Assembly (NCBI GenBank): GCA_030680415.1
Contig: JAUXVE010000090.1
Span: 1 to 64,000 of the forward strand
DNA length: 64,000 bases
From: Rubrivivax sp.
Lineage (GTDB): Bacteria; Pseudomonadota; Gammaproteobacteria; Burkholderiales; Burkholderiaceae_C
Reading direction: 5' to 3'
A model generated the notes under the pieces. That model was not told the DNA's origin. It searched no databases and was given only the letters and a program-made list of their open reading frames with translations. Numbering within the stretch: the stretch's first letter is position 1; each line of letters begins with the position of its first letter. Shown here piece by piece: positions 45,098 to 56,776 of the stretch. Both the position numbers and the translations under genes were made by a program.

Positions 45098-45126
45098 ATG
45101 CTATGCGCCCGTCTCGAAGGCGTCAA
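45098..45126 (-). promoter_or_regulatory. promoter of the MetE-like operon
   Basis: Minus strand TTGACG (45126-45121), 17 bp, TAGCAT (45103-45098), followed by GATTCATCACTAATC. The -35 and spacer are identical in form to the promoters at 40.94 and 45.15 kb; the downstream motif is only loosely similar. Confidence 0.5.
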
Positions 45127-45153
45127 GATCAAAGGCCCCTGAGAGGCCGTAGC

Positions 45154-45192
45154 TTGACGCCGCCGCAGGGCGGACTTACAGTAATTCACCAG
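45154..45192 (+). promoter_or_regulatory. promoter and half-operator of the Gfo/Idh-DUF993-isomerase operon
   Basis: TTGACG (45154-45159), 17 bp, TACAGT (45177-45182), then AATTCACCAG. It has the same -35, spacer length and -10 as the minus-strand promoter at 40936-40964, and the same TTCACC motif overlapping the start region. Confidence 0.6.
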
Positions 45193-45223
45193 ACAGGGAA
45201 CGTGAACACGCGAGGACCACCAC

Positions 45224-46387
45224 ATGGCAACGAAGCGGCTGGGCATCGTGATGCACGGCGTGACCGGGCGCATGGGCATGAACCAGCACCTGATCCGCTC
45301 CATCGTCGCCATCCGCCGGCAAGGCGGCGTGCTGCTCGCCGACGGCAGCAAGGTCATGCCCGACCCGGTGCTGATCGGCCGCGACGCCGGGAAGATCGAA
45401 GCCCTGGCGCGTGCCCACGGCATCGAACGCTGGGGCACCAACCTGGATGCGGCGTTGGCGAATGCCGACGACACGGTGTTCTTCGACGCCGGCACGACGC
45501 AGATGCGCCCCACCCTGCTGGCGCAGGCGCTGCGCGCGGGCAAGCACGTCTACTGCGAAAAGCCGATCGCCACCAACCTCAACGAAGCGGTGGAGATCGC
45601 GCGCCTGGCGCAGGGCTCGGGCCTCAAGCACGGCGCCGTGCAGGACAAGCTGTTCCTGCCCGGGCTGCGCAAGCTCGCGATGCTCAAGCGCGCCGGCTTC
45701 TTTGGCCGCATCCTCAGCGTGCGCATCGAATTCGGCTACTGGGTCTTCGAAGGCGACCTGCAGCCGATCCAGCGCCCGAGCTGGAACTACCGCGCCGAAG
45801 ACGGTGGCGGCATCATTCTGGACATGGTCTGCCACTGGCGCTATGTGCTGGACAACCTGTTCGGCGAGGTGCAGTCGGTGTCGTGCCTGGGTGCGACGCA
45901 CATCCCGCAACGCTGGGACGAAGCCGGCCAGCCCTACACCGCCACCGCCGACGACGCCGCCTACGCCACTTTCCAGCTCAAGGGCGAACAGGGCGAGCCG
46001 GTCATTGCGCAGGTCAACAGCTCGTGGACGACGCGCGTGCGGCGCGACGACCTGGTGACCTTCCACGTCGACGGCACGCATGGTTCGGCGGTGGCCGGGC
46101 TGCAGGACTGCCGTGCGCAGAGCCGCGTGACGACGCCGCGGCCGGTGTGGAACCCCGACGTCGAGCAGAGCATGGACTTCTTCGGCCAGTGGCAGGAGGT
46201 GCCCGACACCGAGACCTATGACAACGGCTTCAAGATCCAGTGGGAGGCCTTCATCCGCCACGTCGTCGAGGACGCGCCCTACCGCTGGACCCTGCCCGAG
46301 GGCGCCAAGGGCGTGCAGCTGGTCGAAGCCGCCTTGCAGTCGTGGCGCGAACGGCGCTGGATCGACGTGCCGCCGCTGGAGATCTGA
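45224..46387 (+). CDS. Gfo/Idh/MocA-family NAD(P)-dependent oxidoreductase
   Basis: A 387-residue dehydrogenase: N-terminal nucleotide-binding fold (LGIVMHGVTGRMGMNQ), the family signature CEKPIATNLNEAVEIA near residue 110, and a C-terminal alpha/beta domain with the LDMVCHWRYVLDNL segment holding the catalytic His region. Such enzymes oxidise or reduce sugar or cyclitol carbons. It is first of three co-oriented genes with a DUF993 protein and a sugar-phosphate isomerase, a grouping I associate with carbohydrate catabolism. Confidence 0.88.
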   Translation: MATKRLGIVMHGVTGRMGMNQHLIRSIVAIRRQGGVLLADGSKVMPDPVLIGRDAGKIEALARAHGIERWGTNLDAALANADDTVFFDAGTTQMRPTLLAQALRAGKHVYCEKPIATNLNEAVEIARLAQGSGLKHGAVQDKLFLPGLRKLAMLKRAGFFGRILSVRIEFGYWVFEGDLQPIQRPSWNYRAEDGGGIILDMVCHWRYVLDNLFGEVQSVSCLGATHIPQRWDEAGQPYTATADDAAYATFQLKGEQGEPVIAQVNSSWTTRVRRDDLVTFHVDGTHGSAVAGLQDCRAQSRVTTPRPVWNPDVEQSMDFFGQWQEVPDTETYDNGFKIQWEAFIRHVVEDAPYRWTLPEGAKGVQLVEAALQSWRERRWIDVPPLEI

Positions 46388-46389
46388 GC

Positions 46390-46465
46390 CCCCACGCTCC
46401 CTACCGGTCGCTGCCCCCCGAGGGGGCGCATGCAGCGGACCGGCGGAGCCGGATCCGCGCATGAA
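46390..46465 (+). repeat. GC-rich intergenic repeat (Burkholderiales type)
   Basis: CCCCACGCTCCCTACCGGTC, a GCCCCCCGAGGGGGC hairpin, then GCAGCGGACCGGCGGAGCC. It is the same class as the element inside thrC at 61590-61670 and lies between the oxidoreductase and DUF993 genes. Confidence 0.5.
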
Positions 46466-46484
46466 CCTTGCCTGAGAATCCTCC

Positions 46485-47669
46485 ATGCAACTTCGACTCC
46501 CTGCCGCTGACGGCACGCTGCAGCCCTACACGCTGCGCGGCCCGGGCTCGTTCACGCCGGCCACACCCGGCACCAAGCTCACGCGCATCGCCTACTCTGC
46601 TGCCCACGTGGTGGCCGATGCCCGCGCCGCCATCGACCCCTGGCTGGAGTGCGCGATCGACTGGGACGCCACCATCGCCTACCGCCGCCGCCTGTGGTCC
46701 ATGGGTCTGGGCGTGGCCGAGGCCATGGACACCGCGCAACGCGGCATGGGCCTCGACTGGCCGACTTCGCTGGAGCTGATCCGCCATTCGATCGAAGCTG
46801 CGCGCGACGTGCCCGGTGCCTTCCTGGCCAGCGGCTGCGGCACCGACCAGCTGGCGCCCGAGGCCGCGCGTTCGGTGGACGACGTGATCCGCGCCTACGA
46901 AGAGCCGATGGCCGCCAGCGTGGCGCGGGGCGGCAAGGTGATCGTGCGGGCCCGCCGCGCGCTGGCGCGCGTGGCGCGCAGCCCGGCCGACTACGAACGC
47001 GTCTACGACCGCGTGCTGAGCCAGGCCCGCGAACCGGTGATCCTGCACTGGCTGGGCGACATGTTCGACCCGGCGCTGACAGGCTACTGGGGCAGCGCCG
47101 ATACCCGCGAGGCCATGGACACGGCGCTGGGCATCATCCAGGCGCACGCGTCCAAGGTCGACGGCATCAAGATCTCGCTGCTCGACAAGGAGCAGGAAAT
47201 CGCCATGCGCCGCCAGCTGCCGGCCGGCGTGCGCATGTACACCGGCGACGACTTCAACTATGCCGAGCTGATCGCCGGCGACGGCATCGGCAGCGCACCG
47301 ACGCACCGCCACAGCGACGCACTGCTGGGCATCTTCGACGCCATCGCGCCGGCGGCGAGTGCCGCGCTGGCGGCGCTGGCGGCTGGCGACGAGGCGCGCT
47401 TCCACGCCATCCTGGCGCCCACGGTGCCGCTGTCGCGCCACATCTTCCGCGCGCCGACACGGTTCTACAAGACCGGCGTCGTCTTCATGGCCTGGCTGAA
47501 CGGCCACCAGGACCATTTCGTGATGGTCGGCGGCCAGCAGAGCACGCGTTCCCTGCCGCACCTGTGCGAACTGTTCCGGCTCGCCGACGCGGCAGGCCTG
47601 GTGGAAGACCCGGAACGTTCGGTGGCTCGGATGCGCCACCTGCTGGCGCTGCACGGGGTGTCGGCTTGA
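46485..47669 (+). CDS. DUF993 (dihydrodipicolinate synthase-like) family protein
   Basis: A 394-residue TIM-barrel-like protein matching DUF993, distantly related to DapA. Features include CAIDWDATIAYRRRLWSMGLG near residue 65, VILHWLGDMFDPALTGYWG near 190, and VDGIKISLLDKEQEI, where the lysine would be the Schiff-base residue. It has no demonstrated reaction that I know of; by context it would cleave a 2-keto sugar acid produced by the neighbouring dehydrogenase. Its stop overlaps the isomerase TTG start. Confidence 0.8.
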   Translation: MQLRLPAADGTLQPYTLRGPGSFTPATPGTKLTRIAYSAAHVVADARAAIDPWLECAIDWDATIAYRRRLWSMGLGVAEAMDTAQRGMGLDWPTSLELIRHSIEAARDVPGAFLASGCGTDQLAPEAARSVDDVIRAYEEPMAASVARGGKVIVRARRALARVARSPADYERVYDRVLSQAREPVILHWLGDMFDPALTGYWGSADTREAMDTALGIIQAHASKVDGIKISLLDKEQEIAMRRQLPAGVRMYTGDDFNYAELIAGDGIGSAPTHRHSDALLGIFDAIAPAASAALAALAAGDEARFHAILAPTVPLSRHIFRAPTRFYKTGVVFMAWLNGHQDHFVMVGGQQSTRSLPHLCELFRLADAAGLVEDPERSVARMRHLLALHGVSA

Positions 47670-48544
47670 GGGACTTCACCGCCGACCACCGCTGGCTGTC
47701 GATCAACACCGCCACGGTGCGCAAGCAGCGCGGGCAGGACTGGCCGCTGCTGCAGATCCTGGACGCCTGCGCGGCGCGCGGCATCCGCGCCGTCTCGCCC
47801 TGGCGCGACCAGGTCCACGCCGCCGGGCTGGCAGCCACGGCACGCGCGGTGAAGTCGCACGGCTTCGAGCTGTCGGGCTACTGCCGCGGCGGCATGTTCA
47901 CCTACAGCAGCGACGCCGGCCGCCAGGCCGTGCGCGACGACAACCGGCGCGCGCTCGACGAAGCCTGCGAACTCGGCGCCGCCTGTCTGGTGCTGGTGGT
48001 CGGTGGCCTGCCCGGCGCGCTGGCCGGGCGCCCGGCGCACAAGGACCTGGCCGCTGCGCGCGCGCAGGTCGCCGAGAGCGTGGCCGCGCTGCTGACCGAC
48101 GCGCGTGAACGCGGCATGCCGCTGGCCATCGAGCCGCTGCACCCGATGTACGCCGCCGACCGCGCCTGCATCAACACGCTGGAGCAGGCGCTGGACCTGT
48201 GCGACGCGCTGGACCCCGGGCGCAGCGGCGCCATCGGCGTGGCGGTGGACGCCTACCACGTCTGGTGGGACCCCAAGCTGGCGCAGCAGATCGCGCGCGC
48301 CGGCCGCGAAAGGCTGCTCGCCCTGCACGTCTGCGACTGGCTGGTGCCGACCACCGACCTGCTAGAGGACCGCGGCATGATGGGCGACGGCGTGATCGAC
48401 CTGCGCGGTCTGCGCGCGCTGGTCGAGGCGCAGGGCTACGCGGGCTACAGCGAGGTCGAGATCTTCTCGGCCAAGAACTGGTGGCAGCGCGATGGCGGCG
48501 AGGTGCTCGACACCTGCATCCAGCGCCACCGCGACTGCGTCTGA
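47666..48544 (+). CDS. sugar phosphate isomerase/epimerase (xylose isomerase-like TIM barrel)
   Basis: A 292-residue AP_endonuc_2/IolE-like protein. Metal-binding positions are visible: Glu in LAIEPLHPMYA, Asp/His in VAVDAYHVWWD, His in LLALHVCDW, and Glu near the end in YSEVEIFSAKNWW. It starts at TTG 47666, coupled to the DUF993 stop codon. The large reading frame that runs into it from upstream is a shadow of the DUF993 gene. It completes the oxidoreductase-lyase-isomerase trio. Confidence 0.85.
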   Translation: MRDFTADHRWLSINTATVRKQRGQDWPLLQILDACAARGIRAVSPWRDQVHAAGLAATARAVKSHGFELSGYCRGGMFTYSSDAGRQAVRDDNRRALDEACELGAACLVLVVGGLPGALAGRPAHKDLAAARAQVAESVAALLTDARERGMPLAIEPLHPMYAADRACINTLEQALDLCDALDPGRSGAIGVAVDAYHVWWDPKLAQQIARAGRERLLALHVCDWLVPTTDLLEDRGMMGDGVIDLRGLRALVEAQGYAGYSEVEIFSAKNWWQRDGGEVLDTCIQRHRDCV

Positions 48545-48947
48545 TACCGGAGTGCGACCGACGATTCAGGAACTGTCCCCTCTCCCGCCCAGCGGGAGAG
48601 ACCTATGCGTCACTTGGCGGCGCCGGCTCGTTACCAGGAACCGCGGGTATTGCCCCCTCTCCCACTTGTGGGAGAGGGTTGGGGTGAGGGTCGTGCGTGC
48701 CCCTCCCACCCTCACCCCAGCCCTCTCCCGCCCAGGCGGGAGAGGGGGCCATGCAGTCCACATGGGTGCATGGTTCCTGGGTAGGGTTGGGGTGAGGGTC
48801 GTGCGTGCCCCTCCCACCCTCACCCCAGCCCTCTCCCGCCCAGGCGGGAGAGGGGGCCATACAGTTCACACCGGTGCAGGTTCCTGGGTAGGGGGAACGG
48901 CCCGCATCGCCCGCTTGCCTTCTTGTGCGTTCGTACGCGATGCCGTA
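48545..48947. other. 403-bp intergenic region filled with REP-like repeats
   Basis: No gene is evident. It carries palindromic CCCTCTCCC/GGGAGAGGG elements from 48577, including the tandem duplication at 48675-48889. The last 60 bp hold nothing recognisable. Confidence 0.7.
48675..48889. repeat. tandem duplication (period 108 bp) of a REP-like palindromic element
   Basis: Two near-identical units start at 48675 and 48783. Each holds AGGGTTGGGGTGAGGGTCG, the inverse CCTCACCCCAGCCCTCTCCC, and a GCCCAGGCGGGAGAGGG hairpin; the second is 2 bp shorter. The same element family occurs at 58795-58905. Such REP sequences are spread by RAYT transposases, none of which is encoded here. Confidence 0.75.
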
Positions 48948-50195
48948 TCAGGCAGCAGCCGCCGGCGACGGCGCCGGCCGCCAGCGGCGCTTGACGTTGA
49001 ACGCAGTGGCGATCAGCACCAGATGTGCCAGCGCCACGCCGAGCCAGACGCCGCGGTAGGCACCGGCGTCCATCAGCGCGCCAAAGACCAGCGGCGCGAT
49101 CGTCATGCCGACGTCCAGGCCCGAATAGACGACGCCGTAGACACGCCCGGTGGCGCCCGCCGGCGTCGCCTGCTTGACGAGCAGGTCGCGCGATGGGCCG
49201 GCGATGCCGCCGCCGAAGCCCATCACGCCGAACAGCACCGGCACCATGATCGCCGGCCAGCTGCCCAGGCCGATGAGCAGCGCCACGGTGGCCGAGATGC
49301 CGAAGCCCGTGGCCACGATGCGCGCGCTGCGTTGCGGGTCGCGCACCAGGTAGCCGCCGAAGACCATGCCCGCCGCCGCGCAGGCCATGTAGATCGACAG
49401 GCACACCGCCACCTGCGCCGCCGGCACGCCATGCAACTGGCCTGCCGCCGCCGGCGCGAAGGTCTGCAGGCTGCCCAGTGCCAGCGCAAAGACGAAGAAG
49501 AAGGCGAAACACGACCACACCGCCGGCAGGCGCAGGAAGTCGAAAGTGCTGGCGCTGGCGGCAGCCGGTGTGCCCTGTACGGCTGCAGCCGCCGGCGGCG
49601 CCGCTTCGACGACCAGCCAGGCCCGCAACAACCACACGCCCACCAGCGCGGCGGCCACGAGCCCGGCCACCGCGAACAGCGCCGCGCGCCAGGAACCGGT
49701 GCCATGCGCGATGCCGACCACGAATACCGGCGCCAGCGCCCAGCCCAGGTTGCCCGAGATGCCGTGCGCGGCATACGCATGCCCCAGGCGCGGCGCGCTG
49801 ACGCGGGCGTTGAGGATGGAAAAGTCCACCGGGTGGAAGACGCAGTTGCCCAGCCCGGCCAGCGCCATGAAGACCAGCATCACGGCGTACGACGGGCTGG
49901 CGCCCAGGCCGAGCGCGGCGACGCCGATCAGTGCCAGGCCGCCGTAGAGCACCCGCGTCGCGCCATAGCGATCGACGACAAAGCCGGCCAGCGCCTGGCC
50001 CAGGAACGAAACGACGAAGAACACCGACATCAGGGCCCCGAGCTGCGTGTTGCTGAGGCCGAAGGAGACACCGATCCACGGAAACAGCGGCGGCACAATG
50101 AGCTGGCAGAAGTGCGACAGGCCATGCGCAATGCTGACGACGCCGATCGTCGACGCGTCGTGGCGCAGCGGTGCGGTGGCGGTCAGGGTGGCCAT
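48948..50195 (-). CDS. MFS transporter
   Basis: A 415-residue inner-membrane protein with about 12 hydrophobic helices. The loop between helices 2 and 3 has the MFS pattern ([26 protein letters not shown]) and the second half repeats it ([18 protein letters not shown]). Substrate unknown. It is divergent from nadA. The start [13 protein letters not shown] is the one nearest the first helix; a longer frame ([12 protein letters not shown]) is less likely. Confidence 0.85.
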   Translation of the reverse strand: MATLTATAPLRHDASTIGVVSIAHGLSHFCQLIVPPLFPWIGVSFGLSNTQLGALMSVFFVVSFLGQALAGFVVDRYGATRVLYGGLALIGVAALGLGASPSYAVMLVFMALAGLGNCVFHPVDFSILNARVSAPRLGHAYAAHGISGNLGWALAPVFVVGIAHGTGSWRAALFAVAGLVAAALVGVWLLRAWLVVEAAPPAAAAVQGTPAAASASTFDFLRLPAVWSCFAFFFVFALALGSLQTFAPAAAGQLHGVPAAQVAVCLSIYMACAAAGMVFGGYLVRDPQRSARIVATGFGISATVALLIGLGSWPAIMVPVLFGVMGFGGGIAGPSRDLLVKQATPAGATGRVYGVVYSGLDVGMTIAPLVFGALMDAGAYRGVWLGVALAHLVLIATAFNVKRRWRPAPSPAAAA

Positions 50196-50296
50196 GGGCG
50201 GCGGTCGGTCAGGGCGGGCGCAAGGGGGCATATCCTAAGCCGCCTGTGGCCCTCGTGGGCCGCTACCATTCCGACCCCGAAGGCAAGGACACACCG

Positions 50297-51409
50297 ATGA
50301 CCGCCGTGCTCTACGACTACACCCGGCAGGACGCCCGCGGCGTCTCGTCCACCGCACAGGCCTGGGCCAAGGTGCAGCCGCCGCTGGGCGCGGCCGAACG
50401 GGCCCGGGCCCGCGACCGCGCCGCCGAACTGCTGAAGCAACACAACGCGGTGCTGGTGGCGCACTACTACGTCGACGGCGACCTGCAGGACCTGGCGCTG
50501 GCCACCGGCGGCTGCGTCGCCGACTCGCTGGAGATGGCGCGCTTCGGCCGCGACCACCCGGCGCGAACGCTGGTGGTGGCCGGCGTGCGCTTCATGGGCG
50601 AAAGCGCCAAGATCCTGTCGCCCGACAAGCGCGTGCTGATGCCCGACCTCGAAGCCACCTGCTCGCTGGACCTGGGCTGCCCAGCAGACGCCTTTGCGGC
50701 CTTCTGTGACGCCCACCCCGAGCGCCAGGTCGTCGTCTACGCCAACACCAGCGCAGCGGTAAAGGCGCGCGCCGACTGGATGGTGACCAGCTCTTGCGCG
50801 CTGGCCATCGTCTCGCACCTGCATGCCCAGGGCCACAAGGTGCTGTGGGCACCCGACCGCCACCTCGGCCGCTGGATCCAGGAGCAAACCGGCGCCGACA
50901 TGCTGCTGTGGCAAGGCGACTGCATCGTGCACGACGAATTCAAGGGCCTGGAGCTTGAGCTGCTGCGCCGCCAGCACCCGGGCGCGATGGTGCTCGTGCA
51001 CCCCGAGTCGCCGCGCAGCGTGGTGGCGCAGGCCGACGTGGTGGGTTCGACGACGCAGTTGCTCACCGCCGTCGTCAACGGCAGCGCCAGCACCTACATC
51101 GTCGGCACCGACAAGGGACTCATGCACCGCATGCGCCAGCTGGCACCGGGCAAGACGCTGCTCGAGGCGCCCACCGCCGGCGTCAGCGCCACCTGCAAGA
51201 GCTGCGCGCACTGCCCGTGGATGGCGATGAACGCGATGCAGGGCGTGGTCGCCTGCCTGGAAGCCGGCAGCGGCGAAGTGCTGGTGCCCGAACCGGTGCG
51301 CAGCCAGGCGCTGCACTGCATCGAGCGCATGCTCGACTTCGTCCAGGCCCACCCCGGCAGCCTGGCGCTGCCCAAGAGCGGCTTCGTGCCCAACGTCGGC
51401 GTCGCATGA
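50297..51409 (+). CDS. nadA: quinolinate synthase
   Basis: A 370-residue NadA. It condenses iminoaspartate with dihydroxyacetone phosphate using a [4Fe-4S] cluster. The three cluster cysteines are in [19 protein letters not shown] or the nearby conserved region, and the C-terminal [13 protein letters not shown] segment. [22 protein letters not shown] and [13 protein letters not shown] are family landmarks. The ATG overlap with nadC at its end forms a nadA-nadC operon, with nadB convergent on the other side. Confidence 0.95.
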   Translation: MTAVLYDYTRQDARGVSSTAQAWAKVQPPLGAAERARARDRAAELLKQHNAVLVAHYYVDGDLQDLALATGGCVADSLEMARFGRDHPARTLVVAGVRFMGESAKILSPDKRVLMPDLEATCSLDLGCPADAFAAFCDAHPERQVVVYANTSAAVKARADWMVTSSCALAIVSHLHAQGHKVLWAPDRHLGRWIQEQTGADMLLWQGDCIVHDEFKGLELELLRRQHPGAMVLVHPESPRSVVAQADVVGSTTQLLTAVVNGSASTYIVGTDKGLMHRMRQLAPGKTLLEAPTAGVSATCKSCAHCPWMAMNAMQGVVACLEAGSGEVLVPEPVRSQALHCIERMLDFVQAHPGSLALPKSGFVPNVGVA

Positions 51410-52281
51410 TGCGTTTCGCCGACCACGACGAGACGCTGGAGGAGGCGCGCCAGCGCAACATCCACGACGCGCTGGCCGAGGACATCGGCACCGGCGACTG
51501 GACCGGCCGGCTGGTGCCCGCGGGCCAGCAGGTGCAGGCGCGCGTCATCGTGCGCGAGGCCGCCGCGCTGTGCGGCCGCGACTGGTTCGACGGCGTCGTT
51601 CACGCACTCGACGCCGCGGCGGCGGTCGACTGGCAGGTCGACGAAGGCGCCTGGATGCAGCCGGACCAGACCGTGGTCACGCTGCGCGGCGACGCGCGCG
51701 CACTGCTCGCGGCCGAACGCCCGGCGCTCAACTTCATCCAGCTGCTGTCGGCCACCGCCACCGTGACGCGCCAGCATGTCGACGCCGTGGCCGGCGCCTC
51801 GCCGCTGCCAGAAGGTTGCGCCATCCTCGACACGCGCAAGACGATTCCGGGGCTGCGGCAGGCGCAGAAGTACGCCGTGCGCGTGGGCGGCGGACGCAAC
51901 CAGCGCCTGGCGCTGTGGCACGGCATCCTGATCAAGGAGAACCACATCGCCGCCGCAGGCGGCGTGGCCCAGGTCTTGGCCAACGCGCGCGCGCTGGACG
52001 CCGGCGTCGAGATCCAGATCGAGGTCGAGACGCTGGCGCAGTTGCAGGAAGCGCTGGCCGCCGGTGCCACTAGCGTGCTGCTCGACAACTTCGACCTCCA
52101 GCGCATGCGCGAGGCCGTGGCCCTCAACGCCGGCCGCGCGCTGCTCGAGGTCTCGGGCAGCGTGCAGATCGATCAGCTGCGCGCCATCGCCGCCACGGGC
52201 GTGCACCGCATTTCGATCGGCAGGCTGACCAAGGACCTGCGCGCGGTCGACTTCTCGATGCGCGTGCTGGGCCCGGCCTGA
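51406..52281 (+). CDS. nadC: nicotinate-nucleotide pyrophosphorylase (quinolinate phosphoribosyltransferase)
   Basis: A 291-residue type II phosphoribosyltransferase converting quinolinate and PRPP to nicotinate mononucleotide. Motifs: [63 protein letters not shown] and [14 protein letters not shown]. The ATG at 51406 overlaps the nadA stop (ATGA); ATG 51409 is an alternative. Confidence 0.95.
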   Translation: MMRFADHDETLEEARQRNIHDALAEDIGTGDWTGRLVPAGQQVQARVIVREAAALCGRDWFDGVVHALDAAAAVDWQVDEGAWMQPDQTVVTLRGDARALLAAERPALNFIQLLSATATVTRQHVDAVAGASPLPEGCAILDTRKTIPGLRQAQKYAVRVGGGRNQRLALWHGILIKENHIAAAGGVAQVLANARALDAGVEIQIEVETLAQLQEALAAGATSVLLDNFDLQRMREAVALNAGRALLEVSGSVQIDQLRAIAATGVHRISIGRLTKDLRAVDFSMRVLGPA

Positions 52282-52298
52282 ACCGCGCGTTTCAGCCC

Positions 52299-52315
52299 GG
52301 CCCGCGTCGCGGGCC
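52299..52315. terminator. bidirectional hairpin between nadC and nadB
   Basis: GGCCCGC (52299-52305), loop GTC, GCGGGCC (52309-52315): a perfect 7-bp stem in the 34-bp gap between two convergent stop codons. Confidence 0.55.
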
Positions 52316-53968
52316 CTAGCGCGGCTCGCTGCGTGCCGGCCGCGTCAGCACGGTCGGGAAGCTCACCGGCAGCGCGTGCGGGAAGTCGCGGCTGTAGTGC
52401 AGTCCGACGCTTTCGTGGCGGCGCAGCGCCGAGCGCACGATGAGCTCGGCACACACCACCAGGTTGCGCAGCTCGAGCAGGTCGCGGTTGACGCGGAAGT
52501 TGGCGTAGTAGTCGTCGATCTCGCCGCGCAGCAGCTTGATGCGGTGCAGTGCGCGCTCCAGCCGCCTGGTCGTGCGCACGATGCCGACGTAGTTCCACAT
52601 CAGCAGCCGCAGCTCGTCCCAGTTGTGCGAGATGACGACCTGCTCGTCGGCATCCTCGACCTGGCTTTCGTCCCAGGGCGGCAGTGGCGGCAACACCAGC
52701 GGCGGCTCGCGCAGGATGCGCTCGGCACAGCTGCGGCCCAGCACCACGCATTCGAGCAGCGAATTGCTGGCCAGCCGGTTGGCACCGTGCAGCCCGGTGT
52801 AGGTGGCCTCGCCCACGGCATACAGTCCCGGCAGGTCGGTGCGGCCCTCGAGGTCGGTGACGACGCCGCCGCAGGTGTAGTGCGCCGCCGGCACCACCGG
52901 GATCGGCTGGCGCGCGATGTCGATGCCCAGTTGCAGGCAGCGCGCGTGGATGGTCGGGAAGTGCTCCTTGAGGAAGGTCTCGCCGAGGTGCGTGGCGTCC
53001 AGCCACACATGGTCCAGGCCGTGTTTCTTCATCTCGAAGTCGATCGCGCGCGCCACGATGTCGCGCGGCGCCAGTTCGGCGCGTTCGTCGTGCGCCGGCA
53101 TGAAACGCGTGCCGCCGTGGTCGCCCTGCCGGGTGATGGGCAGCGTGAGGTGGGCGCCCTCGCCGCGCAGCGCCTCGGTGATGAGGAAGGTGCGATCCTT
53201 GGGGTGGTACAGGCAGGTCGGGTGGAACTGGATGAATTCCATGTTGCCGACCCGGCAGCCGGCGCGCCAGGCCATCGCGATGCCGTCGCCGGTGGCGGTG
53301 TCGGGGTTGCTGGTGTAGCGGTAGACCTTGCCCACGCCGCCGGTGGCCAGCACCACCGCGGCGGCGGGCAGGGTCTCGACGCGGCCGTTGTCGATGTCCA
53401 GCGCATACACGCCCCAGCAGCGCGGCCCTGCGTCGGCCTGTGGCGCGCGTTTGAGATGGCGCGAGGTCACCACGTCGACCGCCATCCAGCGCTCGCGCAG
53501 CGTGATGTTGGGGTGGGCGCGGGCACGCGCCAGCAGCGCGTCCTGAATCGCGCGGCCGGTGGCGTCGGCGGCGTGCGCGATGCGGCGCACCGCGTGGCCG
53601 CCTTCGCGCGTCAGGTGCAGGCCCAGCGGGCCGCTGGGGTCGCCGGAAAACGGCACGCCGGCGTCGACCAGCCATTGCACGGCGCTTGCGCTGTTCTCGG
53701 CAATGAAGCGGGCTGCGCGCTCGTCCACCAGCCCGGCGCCGGCGTCCTGGGTGTCGTGCACGTGCGAGGCGATGCTGTCGTCGGAGCCCAGCACACCGAC
53801 GATGCCGCCCTGCGCCCAGGCGGTGGCGCTCTCGTCGAGCTGGCGCTTGGCGAGCACGATCACCGGCACGCGGTCGGCCAGCAGCAGGGCCGTGGCCAGC
53901 CCGCCGAGGCCGGCACCGACGACGACCACGGGTGCCACGGCAGCGGCTTCGTTGGGCTTGGCATTCAT
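52316..53968 (-). CDS. nadB: L-aspartate oxidase
   Basis: A 550-residue FAD enzyme making iminoaspartate, the first step of de novo NAD synthesis. FAD binding is [18 protein letters not shown] at the N-terminus; substrate-loop residues lie in [22 protein letters not shown]-like [15 protein letters not shown], and the arginine-rich capping region. It is convergent with nadA-nadC, so all three NadA/B/C genes are together but on two transcripts. The start [11 protein letters not shown] is set by the distance to the GxGxxG motif. Confidence 0.94.
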   Translation of the reverse strand: MNAKPNEAAAVAPVVVVGAGLGGLATALLLADRVPVIVLAKRQLDESATAWAQGGIVGVLGSDDSIASHVHDTQDAGAGLVDERAARFIAENSASAVQWLVDAGVPFSGDPSGPLGLHLTREGGHAVRRIAHAADATGRAIQDALLARARAHPNITLRERWMAVDVVTSRHLKRAPQADAGPRCWGVYALDIDNGRVETLPAAAVVLATGGVGKVYRYTSNPDTATGDGIAMAWRAGCRVGNMEFIQFHPTCLYHPKDRTFLITEALRGEGAHLTLPITRQGDHGGTRFMPAHDERAELAPRDIVARAIDFEMKKHGLDHVWLDATHLGETFLKEHFPTIHARCLQLGIDIARQPIPVVPAAHYTCGGVVTDLEGRTDLPGLYAVGEATYTGLHGANRLASNSLLECVVLGRSCAERILREPPLVLPPLPPWDESQVEDADEQVVISHNWDELRLLMWNYVGIVRTTRRLERALHRIKLLRGEIDDYYANFRVNRDLLELRNLVVCAELIVRSALRRHESVGLHYSRDFPHALPVSFPTVLTRPARSEPR

Positions 53969-54089
53969 GGCGTGGAGTGTCGACGATGCGTGCGCAGGGG
54001 ATCGGATTCTAGGAGCCTGTCCCACCCAGCACGCACGCGCGCACGGCACGGCCGCGCACCGGGTCCCGGGCGCCGCCGTACCCCGGCGC

Positions 54090-56699
<2,610 letters not shown>

Positions 56700-56720
56700 G
56701 TCCTCCGGGTTGCAGCCAAG

Positions 56721-56746
56721 GTGGGGCTGGCCACGGACGATTCAAG
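56721..56746 (-). promoter_or_regulatory. sigma-32 (RpoH) heat-shock promoter of clpB
   Basis: Minus strand CTTGAA (56746-56741), 14-bp spacer, CCCCAC (56726-56721). This matches the RpoH consensus CTTGAA-N13/15-CCCCAT at 11 of 12 positions, 21 bp before the clpB start codon. Confidence 0.75.
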
Positions 56747-56776
56747 CCGCAACACGCAAACCGGCATTGAGGCGAC

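Noticed and set aside
48575-48890. CRISPR-like repeat array
   Set aside because: The units are two adjacent, nearly identical 108-bp palindromic blocks with no short repeat/unique spacer alternation and no cas genes nearby.
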